Part shown: in pieces, positions 9,655 through 17,962 of the stretch | Numbering within the stretch: position 1 is the stretch's first letter | Layout of the letters: each line of letters begins with the position of its first letter | From: Algoriphagus sp. | GTDB lineage: Bacteria; Bacteroidota; Bacteroidia; Cytophagales; Cyclobacteriaceae | DNA: 64,000 nucleotides | Reading direction: 5' to 3' | NCBI RefSeq assembly: GCF_030694375.1 | Contig: NZ_JAUXYL010000020.1 | Location: 62,001 to 126,000, forward strand | Position numbers and translations under genes: made by a program | The notes under the pieces: generated by a model | Told to the model about the DNA's origin: nothing | The model's input: only the letters and a program-made list of their open reading frames with translations | The model's database searches: none

Positions 9655-12033
9655 ATGAACCGCAAACCTATATTACTTACGCTTGCTTTTGCCTTGGTTT
9701 CAGCCTTCACCTATGCTCAAAGCGCCATTCTCAAAGGTCAGGTGACCACTTCTGACAATCAGCCCCTGGAGTTTGTCAATGTCGGAATCAAAGGCCAATC
9801 CAAAGGCTCAACCACAGACCGTTTTGGTTACTACGAAATCAAGAACGTGGCGCGGGGTACCTACACTGTTTTTGCTTCTTTTGTTGGCTTGGAAAAGCAG
9901 GAAGCTACCGTCACAATCGCTTCCGGTGAAACTACAACACTAAACTTCGCTGTGAAGGAAAGCTCCACAGCTCTTTCTGAAGTGGTAGTGACTGATTTTT
10001 CTTCCAATAGATTCTATTCGGATTCCAGTTTTACCGTCGGAAAGCTTCCGCTCAGAGACCTAGAAAATCCTCAGGTATATAATTCTATCTCAGGAAAGCT
10101 ACTTCGCGAACAAGTCGTGACGAACATGAACGACGCCATGAAAAATGCCACGGGAGTCACCCGCCTCTGGGAATCAACCGGACGTGGAGGTGACGGAGCG
10201 GAATATTACTCCATGCGAGGCTTTTCCATTCAGCCTACCTTGGTCAACGGCATGCCCAATGTCAACAACAGTGCCCTGGACCCTGCCAACATCGAAACCA
10301 TCGATGTGGTCAAAGGTCCTTCAGGGACGCTTTTCGGAAGTGCCGTCATTTCGTATGGAGGATTGATCAACATCACGACCAAAAAGCCATTTGATCTCTT
10401 CAAAGGTGAAGTGGGATTCATCACAGGAAGTTTTGGAATGAATCGCCTGACCGCCGATATGAATGTTCCATTGAGTGAGGCTACTGCTATTCGGGTAAAT
10501 ACGGCCTACCAGTCTCAAAATACCTTTCAGGATGCAGGAAATCGAAGCTCCTTTTTCATCGCTCCCTCATTCAAGTTTCAGGCATCTGAGCGTCTGACCT
10601 TTCTGATCAATACCGAGTTTTTGGAATCTCAGTCTGTCAATGCGCCGATGATTTTCCTCAATCGAAATGCTACCCTGAAATTTGACAACATTGCGCCTTT
10701 TCGGGCAAATTACGAGCGTTCCTTTACCGGAAATGACTTGGGTATTCGCAATCCAAGCTATGGCATCCAAGCCCAGGCTTTTTATAAGCTGAATCCAAAC
10801 TGGACTTCACAGACGGTGATTTCCAGAAGCTCCACCAAGACTTCGGGCTATTACCATTACCTATTTGATGCGGGAAATGGCGATTCTTTTTCCCGATTTA
10901 TTTCTGACCGAAATGGCCAAACTCATACCACTGACATTCAGCAGAATTTCATCGGAGATTTTACACTTGGTCAATTTAGAAACCGAATGGTCGTGGGCTT
11001 GGACTATTATGATCAAAGCATTTTCAACGGGAGTTCAGGTTGGGTAGCAAATGGCTCGGTGAAGCTTTCTGACGGTAGCGACACCGGAGTCTTGACCAAA
11101 GCTGGAGTGGATAATTTGCTGCGCAATTCATTTGAAGGGAATTCCACAGGCAAGAGTACCGTCATCAGCGCCTATATCTCCGATGTGATCAATCTTCGGT
11201 CTAATCTTTCTGTAATGGCCAGCTTAAGAGCTGACCGTTTTGAAGGAAAAACCAATTATTGGATTGAGGAAGAAGTTGAAAGTCAAACCGCCTTGTCTCC
11301 CAAACTTGGGATAGTGTATCAGCCTATTCAGGATAAAGTTTCGGTTTTTGCCAACTACATGAACGGATTTGTGAACATCGCTCCCCGCACGGTAGCCAAT
11401 GTGGACGGCTCCAATCCAAGGTTGCAGGCTTTTGACCCCGAGCAGGCAAACCAGTTTGAATTTGGTGTGAAAGCAAATCTTCTCAAAAACAGACTGGCTG
11501 CAACTGCCAGCTACTACGATATCCGGGTAAAAAACCGCTTAATCAATGATCCTGACAATATCAACAACACACTTCAGGCTGGTGAGGTGGAGAGTAAAGG
11601 GTTTGAATTCTCGCTCATAGCCTCTCCGATTGAAGGCATGAGTGTGATCGCTGGTTATTCAAGCAATAATGCAAAAGTCACCAAAGACAATCCAGTCAAT
11701 GGATACCTTGGTCTGAGACCAGAAGAGGCAGGGCCCGAGGAATTGGTTAATTTTTGGATGAGTTATTCTATCCCAACAGGCGCGCTGAAAGGGTTTGGGC
11801 TTGGATTTGGTGGCAATGCAGCTTCTGAGCACCTGACACTTAACCGTGCAAACGGAACCTTTGCCATTCCGGCTTACCAAGTTTTCAATGCTGCAGTATC
11901 TTACACCAGTAGCCAATATTTACTCGCATTCAAGGTAAATAACCTAACCAACGAATACTACTTCTCCGGTTGGTCGACCGTGACTCCTCAGAATCTAAGA
12001 AATGTGGCACTCAGCTTTAATTACCGATTCTAG
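9655..12033 (+). CDS. TonB-dependent siderophore receptor
   Basis: 792 aa. Signal peptide 1-21; carboxypeptidase-regulatory-like domain about 25-110 (LKGQVTTSDNQPLEFVNVGI); plug about 140-260 with TGVTRLWESTGRGGDGAEYY and GPSGTLFGS, characteristic of FhuA/FhuE-type ferric-siderophore receptors; then a 22-strand barrel ending ...LSFNYRF. It imports an iron chelate across the outer membrane with TonB energy. The following PepSY gene starts on the next base after the stop, so they form an operon, and this pairing is typical of iron uptake. The substrate (hydroxamate or other) cannot be read from sequence. Confidence 0.93.
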   Translation: MNRKPILLTLAFALVSAFTYAQSAILKGQVTTSDNQPLEFVNVGIKGQSKGSTTDRFGYYEIKNVARGTYTVFASFVGLEKQEATVTIASGETTTLNFAVKESSTALSEVVVTDFSSNRFYSDSSFTVGKLPLRDLENPQVYNSISGKLLREQVVTNMNDAMKNATGVTRLWESTGRGGDGAEYYSMRGFSIQPTLVNGMPNVNNSALDPANIETIDVVKGPSGTLFGSAVISYGGLINITTKKPFDLFKGEVGFITGSFGMNRLTADMNVPLSEATAIRVNTAYQSQNTFQDAGNRSSFFIAPSFKFQASERLTFLINTEFLESQSVNAPMIFLNRNATLKFDNIAPFRANYERSFTGNDLGIRNPSYGIQAQAFYKLNPNWTSQTVISRSSTKTSGYYHYLFDAGNGDSFSRFISDRNGQTHTTDIQQNFIGDFTLGQFRNRMVVGLDYYDQSIFNGSSGWVANGSVKLSDGSDTGVLTKAGVDNLLRNSFEGNSTGKSTVISAYISDVINLRSNLSVMASLRADRFEGKTNYWIEEEVESQTALSPKLGIVYQPIQDKVSVFANYMNGFVNIAPRTVANVDGSNPRLQAFDPEQANQFEFGVKANLLKNRLAATASYYDIRVKNRLINDPDNINNTLQAGEVESKGFEFSLIASPIEGMSVIAGYSSNNAKVTKDNPVNGYLGLRPEEAGPEELVNFWMSYSIPTGALKGFGLGFGGNAASEHLTLNRANGTFAIPAYQVFNAAVSYTSSQYLLAFKVNNLTNEYYFSGWSTVTPQNLRNVALSFNYRF

Positions 12034-13194
12034 ATGAACCTGAAGCATTGGGTAAGCAAAATTCACCTCTGGCTCGGACTTTCGTCCGGGCTGGTGGTGT
12101 TTGTCGTAGCAGTGACAGGCTGTATTTATGCGTTTCAATCCGAAATCCAGGATTTGGTCCAGCCTTACCGCTTTGTAGAAAAGTCAGGAGACACCATTCT
12201 CCCTCCCTCTGAAATCTGGAAAAAGGCCGACGAAGCGCTTCCGGGAAAGCATTTGCACGGGATTTTGTACCCCACTGATGACCGGGCGGCGCAGGCCATC
12301 TACTATAGCTTTGAGGAGCATTACTATTATTTTGTCTATGTCAATCAGTTTACCGGAGAGGTGCAGAAAGTAAAAGACGAGTTTGCAGATTTCTTCCGTC
12401 TGGTGTTGGATGGGCATTTTTACCTTTGGCTCCCTGCGGAAATCGGTCAGCCCATGGTGGCCTCATTCACATTAGTCTTTTTGGTGATGGTGATTTCGGG
12501 CTTGATTCTTTGGTGGCCCAAAAAGAAAAAAGGAGTAGAGAAAAGCTTCAAAATCCGCTGGGATGCGCGCTGGAGGCGAAAAAACTACGACCTACACCAA
12601 GTGTTGGGTTTCTATGTGATGATCTTTGCTTTAGTTTTCGCTTTGACTGGCTTGGTTTGGGGTTTTACCTGGTTTAGAGATGCCTATTACGCAGCCACAA
12701 CCGGAGGAGATAAGTTCGTGGAATATTACGCGCCGCTGTCCGATTCAACCCAAAGCTATACTGCCGAAATCCCGGGAATCGATCAGATTTGGCTAAAAAT
12801 GCGTTCCGAATATCCCGATGCCGAGTGGATCGAGGTTCACCCGCCGGACTACGAGCATGGCTCCTTTGCTGCCAATGCCAACCCGGATGCATCGACCTAT
12901 TGGAAAATGGATTATCGGTATTTTGATCAATATACCTTGGAGGAATTGCCGGTGGATCACGTTTGGAACCGATTTCATGAAGCCGGCTTCGGGGATAAAT
13001 TGCAGCGGATGAATTATGATATCCACGTGGGAGCGATCGGTGGACTCGCCGGGAAAACACTGGCATTTTTCCTCAGTGCAATCATCGCTTCGCTGCCAAT
13101 TACAGGATTTTTGATTTGGTGGGGGAGGCGAAACAAAGCTCAAAATCAATTGAAAAAACCCTCACGCAGGAGTGAAGCAGTAATTCCAGCTTAA
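12034..13194 (+). CDS. PepSY-associated membrane protein (iron-regulated, PiuB-like)
   Basis: 386 aa with four membrane helices: residues 10-35, about 150-170, 190-220 and 345-375. Large periplasmic loops carry PepSY-type segments (GEVQKVKDEF). Conserved histidines are in the helices and loops (LHQVLGF, YDIHVGAIGG). Family members accompany ferric-siderophore receptors and are thought to act as membrane ferri-siderophore reductases. The gene begins directly after the receptor stop codon with no gap. The structured repeat array starts one base after its stop. Confidence 0.88.
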   Translation: MNLKHWVSKIHLWLGLSSGLVVFVVAVTGCIYAFQSEIQDLVQPYRFVEKSGDTILPPSEIWKKADEALPGKHLHGILYPTDDRAAQAIYYSFEEHYYYFVYVNQFTGEVQKVKDEFADFFRLVLDGHFYLWLPAEIGQPMVASFTLVFLVMVISGLILWWPKKKKGVEKSFKIRWDARWRRKNYDLHQVLGFYVMIFALVFALTGLVWGFTWFRDAYYAATTGGDKFVEYYAPLSDSTQSYTAEIPGIDQIWLKMRSEYPDAEWIEVHPPDYEHGSFAANANPDASTYWKMDYRYFDQYTLEELPVDHVWNRFHEAGFGDKLQRMNYDIHVGAIGGLAGKTLAFFLSAIIASLPITGFLIWWGRRNKAQNQLKKPSRRSEAVIPA

Positions 13195-13620
13195 TTTCAT
13201 GTGTTTATAATTTGATTTTTATTTGCCACATGGAATGCTCTAAATAATCATCCCCCTGTGTGAGAGTTTTTTCTCATGGGCATTTCATCTGTTTATAATT
13301 GTTTTTTATCGGTCAGATAGCCTGTCCCGATCTTTCATCGGGAGAATGCCCTTGATAATCATCCCCCTGTGTGAGAAGCTATTCTCATGGGCATTTCATC
13401 TGTTTATAATTTGATTTTCAATGGTCAGATGGAATCTTCGCATGAATTATAATCATCCCGGTGTGTGACGTACTCGTCATGCTTGATTTCATGTGTTTAT
13501 AATTTGATTTTCAATGGTCACATGCCCGCCTGTAGTCGGACAGGGAATCTCGCAGGGTCGATAATCATCCCAGTGTTTGACTTTAGAGTCACGCCTGCCT
13601 GTAGCAGACAGGCTCGATTT
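13195..13620 (+). repeat. Four-copy structured repeat array with compensatory stems
   Basis: Four units of 88-112 bp follow one another. Each begins TTTCATSTGTTTATAATT, ends its first part with CASATG, then has a variable insert, ATAATCATCCC, and GTGTGTGA-type hairpins. The outer stem changes in step: CATGTG/CACATG (13198-13203 with 13227-13232), CATCTG/CAGATA (13286-13291 with 13314-13319), CATCTG/CAGATG (13397-13402 with 13426-13431), CATGTG/CACATG (13490-13495 with 13519-13524). The second hairpin does the same: TGAGA/TCTCA (13261), TGAGAA/TTCTCA (13372), TGACG/CGTCA (13466), TGACT/AGTCA (13578). Some inserts hold extra palindromes (13326-13342, 13529-13544, 13597-13613). Paired base changes mean that the fold, in RNA or single-stranded DNA, is maintained. 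Confidence 0.85.
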
Positions 13621-13757
13621 CAGGAGCTTTTCTGATTCTCAGGGGGTTCGGATCAGCTTTTATAGGCCCTGTAAAATTTGTATTCCACAGATTATCAGAG
13701 TGGTAATTTCATTCTTATTCATAGTTCTCTTTTCTTATTTAGATTTATTAAAAATAA

Positions 13758-13817
13758 TTTGCTTGGTTCAAACTCGTGTATTTATATTTGTGTGCTAATT
13801 ATAATTAATCTAGATAA
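13758..13817 (+). promoter_or_regulatory. Promoter and candidate operator of the second TonB receptor
   Basis: TTTG at 13758-13761, 21 bases, then TATATTTG at 13783-13790 form a good Bacteroidota promoter. Just downstream, AATTATAATTAATCTAGATAA (13797-13817) shares TTA-AATTAATCTA with the candidate iron operator before the receptor at 9655, so both receptors may answer to one iron-responsive repressor. Confidence 0.5.
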
Positions 13818-13826
13818 GGATTACTG

Positions 13827-16253
13827 ATGAAAAAGATTTCTCTGATTGTGATGTTTTTTTTGTTTGCCTTGAACACAATGGCGCAGAAGAATTTGTTAAA
13901 GGGCAAAATCACTGATAAAAACCAAAATCCTTTGGCTTTTGCCTCTGTTATTCTGGATGGTACTGTCCGTGGTGTGCAGAGTGACGTGAATGGAAATTAT
14001 GAGCTGAAAGATTTCCCAAAAGGCGATTACCAGCTTAAAATTTCCCTACTTGGGTATGAAGATTCAGTTTTGCCATTCTCTATCACTGAAGCAGAGACCA
14101 AGGTTCTTAATCTCGTCTTGACAGAAGAGCCGCTTTGGCTGGACTCTTTTGAATTGCTTTCCAGTAGAGGTATTTTGGGTCAGGAAAAATTGCCCGAGGT
14201 GGAAAATTTTCGGATAAATGCCGGAAAGAAAAACGAGGTCATCCGAGTTAGAGACATTGATGCCAATTTGGCGATGAACAATAGCCGTCAGATTTTTGGG
14301 CGTACACCCGGGATTTCGATTTGGGAAAATGACGGTTCCGGTATCCAGCTAGGCGTGGCTTCCAGAGGCTTGAGCCCTAATCGTTCTTGGGAGTTCAATG
14401 TCAGAATGAATGGCTACGATATCACTCCTGATCCGATGGGCTATCCTGAGGCTTATTTCACTCCTCCGATGGAAGTGGTAGAAAAAATTGAAATCATCCG
14501 TGGTGCTTCTTCTTTGCAATTTGGACCTCAATTCGGAGGTTTGATGAACTTTGTCTTGAGAAAGCCCGATCAGTCTACCCGATTTACGGCTGAGACGCTG
14601 AATACCGTCGGGAATAATGGCTTGTTTAGCACTTTCAATTACATCGGAGGTACCGAGGGTAAATTCAGTTACACTGCTTATTATCAAAAAAGAGTAGGCA
14701 ATGGCTGGAGAGAAAACGGCTATTTCAACACCGACCATGCGCACTTGGAAGTAACCTATGCAGCAAGCAATAAGCTAAAACTAGGACTCGAAGCAACTTA
14801 CATGACTACCGAGAGCCAGCAGCCGGGAGGACTTACTGACCAGCAGTTTGCAGAGGACTCCAGACAGAGTACTCGTGAGCGTAACTGGTTCAGCACTCCT
14901 TGGTTTGTTCCTTCTTTGTCCGCTGAATACCTCGTGAGCTCTAAAACTCGCTTGAGTTGGAAGGTTTTCGGAACAATAGCCGAGCGAAACAGTGTGGGAT
15001 TCATGCGTCCAATCAATATTGAGGATGACTTAGGTAATCGTCAGGTAGACCGTGATTATTATACTACATACGGCTCTGAATTGCGCATGAGCACTGATTT
15101 CAAATTCTTGGGACTCGACAATTCACTCGCATCCGGGATTCGCTATTTCAATGGGCACATTGACAGGAAGCAAAATGGTGTAGGAAGCAATGGCTCTGAA
15201 ATGGACTTTGCACTTAATCCTGGTACTGAGTACCCAAGAGATTTGGATTTCCGAAATGTGAACTATGCAGCTTTTGCTGAAAACGTATTTCGATTCTCTG
15301 ATAAATTCTTGTTGACAGCAGGCCTTCGACTGGAGCAGATTGAATCCAGCAACAGTGGGCGATTTAATGTGGTAAGTGGACAGCCTCAGATTCTAGCACC
15401 GATTTCCCGTACCAGAAGTTTCCTTCTGGCAGGTGTTGGGGCGGAATTTCATGTGACTCCTACAACAGAGTTTTATTCGAACTGGTCACAAGCCTACCGG
15501 CCTGTTTTGATTTCGGATCTTACCCCACCGGCTACCACAGATGTAATTGATCAGAATCTGAAGGATTCAAGAGGATATAATTTTGATTTTGGCTACCGAG
15601 GAAATGTGGGTACTTATTTGAACTTCGATGTCAGCTATTTCTACCTTAACTATGCTGATCGGATTGGTACCCTGACACAGCTTAATTCAAATGGAAGCAG
15701 CTTCCAGTTCCGCACCAACTTGGGCGGTTCGATCAGTCAAGGTTTTGAAGGATATGTGGAGCTCGATGCTATTTCGGCTATTTTCAAGAAGTCAAGATTT
15801 GGTTACTTCAGCGTTTTTGCATCGATTGCTTTTGTAGATGCGACATATGGAGATTTTGTGACCACAAGATTGGTCAATGGTTCTTTGCAAGAGAGTAACC
15901 TGAAGGGAAACCGAGTAGAAAATGCACCAAGAAAGATCAACCGCTATGGGGCAACTTATCGATACAGAACCTTCTCCATGACTTGGCAATTGAGTGATAT
16001 CGGGGAGGCTTTTGCCGATGCTTCCAATACCCTTGAACCCAATGCTGCTGCTACGACCGGGCTGATTCCGGCTTATGTAGTCCAAGACCTTTCAGCAAGT
16101 TTTACTTTCATGAAAAAATATTCCCTGAAAGCCGGTGTGAATAATTTGACTGACGAGCGGTATTTCACCCGAAGAGCCGGTGGCTATCCAGGTCCGGGGA
16201 TTATGCCAGCTGATGGAAGAACATTCTACACGACCTTAGGCCTGAAATTCTAA
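13827..16253 (+). CDS. TonB-dependent receptor (FecA/iron-chelate type)
   Basis: 808 aa. Signal peptide 1-19 (NTMAQ); carboxypeptidase-regulatory-like domain about 22-105; plug about 125-240 with GRTPGISIWENDGSG and EIIRGASSLQFGPQFGG; barrel with EFYSNWSQAYRPV and terminal ...YTTLGLKF. The plug and barrel motifs resemble FecA-like ferric-citrate receptors. It is separated from the PepSY gene by the repeat array and has its own promoter. It is followed by a strong intrinsic terminator, so it is a single-gene unit. Confidence 0.9.
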   Translation: MKKISLIVMFFLFALNTMAQKNLLKGKITDKNQNPLAFASVILDGTVRGVQSDVNGNYELKDFPKGDYQLKISLLGYEDSVLPFSITEAETKVLNLVLTEEPLWLDSFELLSSRGILGQEKLPEVENFRINAGKKNEVIRVRDIDANLAMNNSRQIFGRTPGISIWENDGSGIQLGVASRGLSPNRSWEFNVRMNGYDITPDPMGYPEAYFTPPMEVVEKIEIIRGASSLQFGPQFGGLMNFVLRKPDQSTRFTAETLNTVGNNGLFSTFNYIGGTEGKFSYTAYYQKRVGNGWRENGYFNTDHAHLEVTYAASNKLKLGLEATYMTTESQQPGGLTDQQFAEDSRQSTRERNWFSTPWFVPSLSAEYLVSSKTRLSWKVFGTIAERNSVGFMRPINIEDDLGNRQVDRDYYTTYGSELRMSTDFKFLGLDNSLASGIRYFNGHIDRKQNGVGSNGSEMDFALNPGTEYPRDLDFRNVNYAAFAENVFRFSDKFLLTAGLRLEQIESSNSGRFNVVSGQPQILAPISRTRSFLLAGVGAEFHVTPTTEFYSNWSQAYRPVLISDLTPPATTDVIDQNLKDSRGYNFDFGYRGNVGTYLNFDVSYFYLNYADRIGTLTQLNSNGSSFQFRTNLGGSISQGFEGYVELDAISAIFKKSRFGYFSVFASIAFVDATYGDFVTTRLVNGSLQESNLKGNRVENAPRKINRYGATYRYRTFSMTWQLSDIGEAFADASNTLEPNAAATTGLIPAYVVQDLSASFTFMKKYSLKAGVNNLTDERYFTRRAGGYPGPGIMPADGRTFYTTLGLKF

Positions 16254-16271
16254 GTGAGTTTCCTTCTTGTA

Positions 16272-16303
16272 AGCCATCTCTTTATCCAAGAGATGGCTTT
16301 TTT
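16272..16303 (+). terminator. Intrinsic terminator after the second TonB receptor
   Basis: AGCCATCTCT (16272-16281) pairs perfectly with AGAGATGGCT (16289-16298) around a 7-base loop, followed at once by a run of T. Confidence 0.92.
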
Positions 16304-16425
16304 ATAGTATAGAGGACAAGTCTTTGCAAGTTTTGAAATATCCCTTTAAAACCTTGGCTGAAATTTTTTGATTCAGGTTTGTTAAATTTTGAGGAGATTC
16401 ACCATCGTATAACACCCCTGCCGCT

Positions 16426-17508
16426 ATGAGAACCGCTTTATTGTTCGTTTTGATCCTGTCTGTTTTTTCCTGTCAGACTTCATCCCCAAAGAAAAGTGAG
16501 CAGGAATATATTAAAGGTGTTTATGGCAACCCCAGCACCCTGTTGAAAGCAGGATATTCCTTTGATTCCCTAGGGATGAATGCGGTTTTTGTCCGAAGTG
16601 TTTCCCTCAACAGGGAATTTTATGAAACATCCAAAAAGCAAGGAGTAAAAGTTTTTGTGGAGTTTCCGACCTTGAATGGAAAGGAATATTTAAAGGATCA
16701 TCCTGATGCCTGGCCCATGAATGAAAAAGGGGAAAATGCTCCTCCTGCAGATTGGTTTATGGGTATTTGTCCAACTCATCCGGGATTCAAGGAATATCGC
16801 GCCGAGCAGCTTAGCCAAATCCTAAAGGAGTACGAAGTGGATGGGATTTTTCTGGATTACGTCCATTGGCATGCCCAGTTTGAGACACCTGAGCCTATTC
16901 TTCCGGAGACTTGCTTTTGCGAGCGCTGTACAAGTGCTTTCGCTGTAGCGATCGATACGGTTATTCCCGGTGAAAGTATTCCCCTACGTGCCGAATGGAT
17001 TTTGAGAAATGTCGATTCCCAATGGAGAACTTGGAGAGTTGGAGTGCTCAATGCTTGGGTAGAGGACATGGGTAAAATCCTCAAATTCCATCAACCCGAT
17101 GCAAAATTGGGGGTCTTTCATTGCGCATGGTACCCGGCTGATTATGATTCTGCCTTGTACCGGACTATGGGTTTGGATCCTCAGGGTCTTGGTCAAAGAG
17201 CAGATGTTTTGTCACCCATGCTTTTCCATCACATGAAAGGACGTCCGACAAGTTGGGTGGGCGAGTATGTCTCTTGGCTTGGCCAAATACTCGACTTGGA
17301 CAAAAACGGCAAACCTTTGATTTGGCCGATTGTCCAGTCTCATAACAATCCCGGGATAGTCAGTCCTGAGGAATTTCGTCAGGTGATGATTGAGGGTTCT
17401 AAGGCTCCTTCTTCCGGGATTATGATGTTTTCGGATCAGTCCCTCGTCGAGGACCCCAAGAAAATTCAGGTAATGAAAGAGCTTTACTCCAAAGATAGAC
17501 CCAAGTAG
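16426..17508 (+). CDS. TIM-barrel glycoside-hydrolase-like lipoprotein
   Basis: 360 aa. Lipobox VFSC with Cys16. The mature protein reads like a (beta/alpha)8 barrel of the hypothetical glycosidase groups: strand-end acidic motifs EVDGIFLDYVHW, early FVEFPTLNGKEYL, and aromatic-rich turns (PMNEKGENAPPADWFMG). The Asp in DGIFLDY is a plausible catalytic or substrate-binding residue. A CFCERC segment near residue 165 could be a metal or structural site. It precedes a sulfatase lipoprotein, which fits breakdown of sulfated glycans. Substrate unknown; the assignment rests on fold-like motifs only. Confidence 0.6.
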   Translation: MRTALLFVLILSVFSCQTSSPKKSEQEYIKGVYGNPSTLLKAGYSFDSLGMNAVFVRSVSLNREFYETSKKQGVKVFVEFPTLNGKEYLKDHPDAWPMNEKGENAPPADWFMGICPTHPGFKEYRAEQLSQILKEYEVDGIFLDYVHWHAQFETPEPILPETCFCERCTSAFAVAIDTVIPGESIPLRAEWILRNVDSQWRTWRVGVLNAWVEDMGKILKFHQPDAKLGVFHCAWYPADYDSALYRTMGLDPQGLGQRADVLSPMLFHHMKGRPTSWVGEYVSWLGQILDLDKNGKPLIWPIVQSHNNPGIVSPEEFRQVMIEGSKAPSSGIMMFSDQSLVEDPKKIQVMKELYSKDRPK

Positions 17509-17741
17509 GTGCCCAAAAGGATTTTATTACGAACACGGTAACCCCAATGTCATTCAGTTTTGACTCCAACGGCCCGGTGCACAATGCATTTCTTCAGGTC
17601 TTGGGGCCGGGAAGTACATGCACAAGTAATTTTATTCAGTTCAACTTGTGGAATGAAAAAACCTTTGAACTCCATGTGGATTATCAGATGCAGCAGGCCA
17701 TTTCCTATCTTGTAGTTGGTATAGCCCAGATTAATTTCACC
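17509..17741 (+). pseudogene. Decayed duplicate of the 4993-5577 lipoprotein gene
   Basis: These bases align without gaps to 5111-5343 (constant offset 12398) at high identity, covering the middle of the lipoprotein from its FSFDSNGPVHN segment to ARINFT. The copy lacks the signal peptide and start, carries substitutions (for example a Cys in GSTCTSN), and stops matching at 17741, where unrelated sequence begins. It starts immediately after the stop codon of the preceding gene. The remainder to 17944 shows no recognisable gene. Confidence 0.85.
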
Positions 17742-17962
17742 GACCCTTGCTGGGCCGCTGCGTTTTTCTCGTCTTCTACAAACATTAAATTCGGACACTG
17801 AGTTTGTCGCGCTGTGATCAAAATATAAGTTGGCTGCTGCAGTCATTGCAGATCTACTCATCATGTTTTTAGGGATTTGTTTATATAAAATCTCCAAAAA
17901 GAATTATAAAATGTAAGTAGGTTTAAGGAAGAGATCCCATTACAATGTTAACCAAAATAACC

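Noticed and set aside
13195..13620. CRISPR-like array
   Set aside because: Only four units, unit lengths vary (88-112 bp), the repeats contain several conserved blocks rather than one short repeat with unique spacers, and there are no cas genes.
13577..13798. 73-aa ORF overlapping the end of the repeat array
   Set aside because: It begins inside a repeat hairpin, has no homology I recognise, and its region carries the promoter of the next gene.
17547..17801. 84-aa ORF treated as a real gene
   Set aside because: It is the surviving frame of the decayed lipoprotein copy, without signal peptide, and runs into unrelated sequence.
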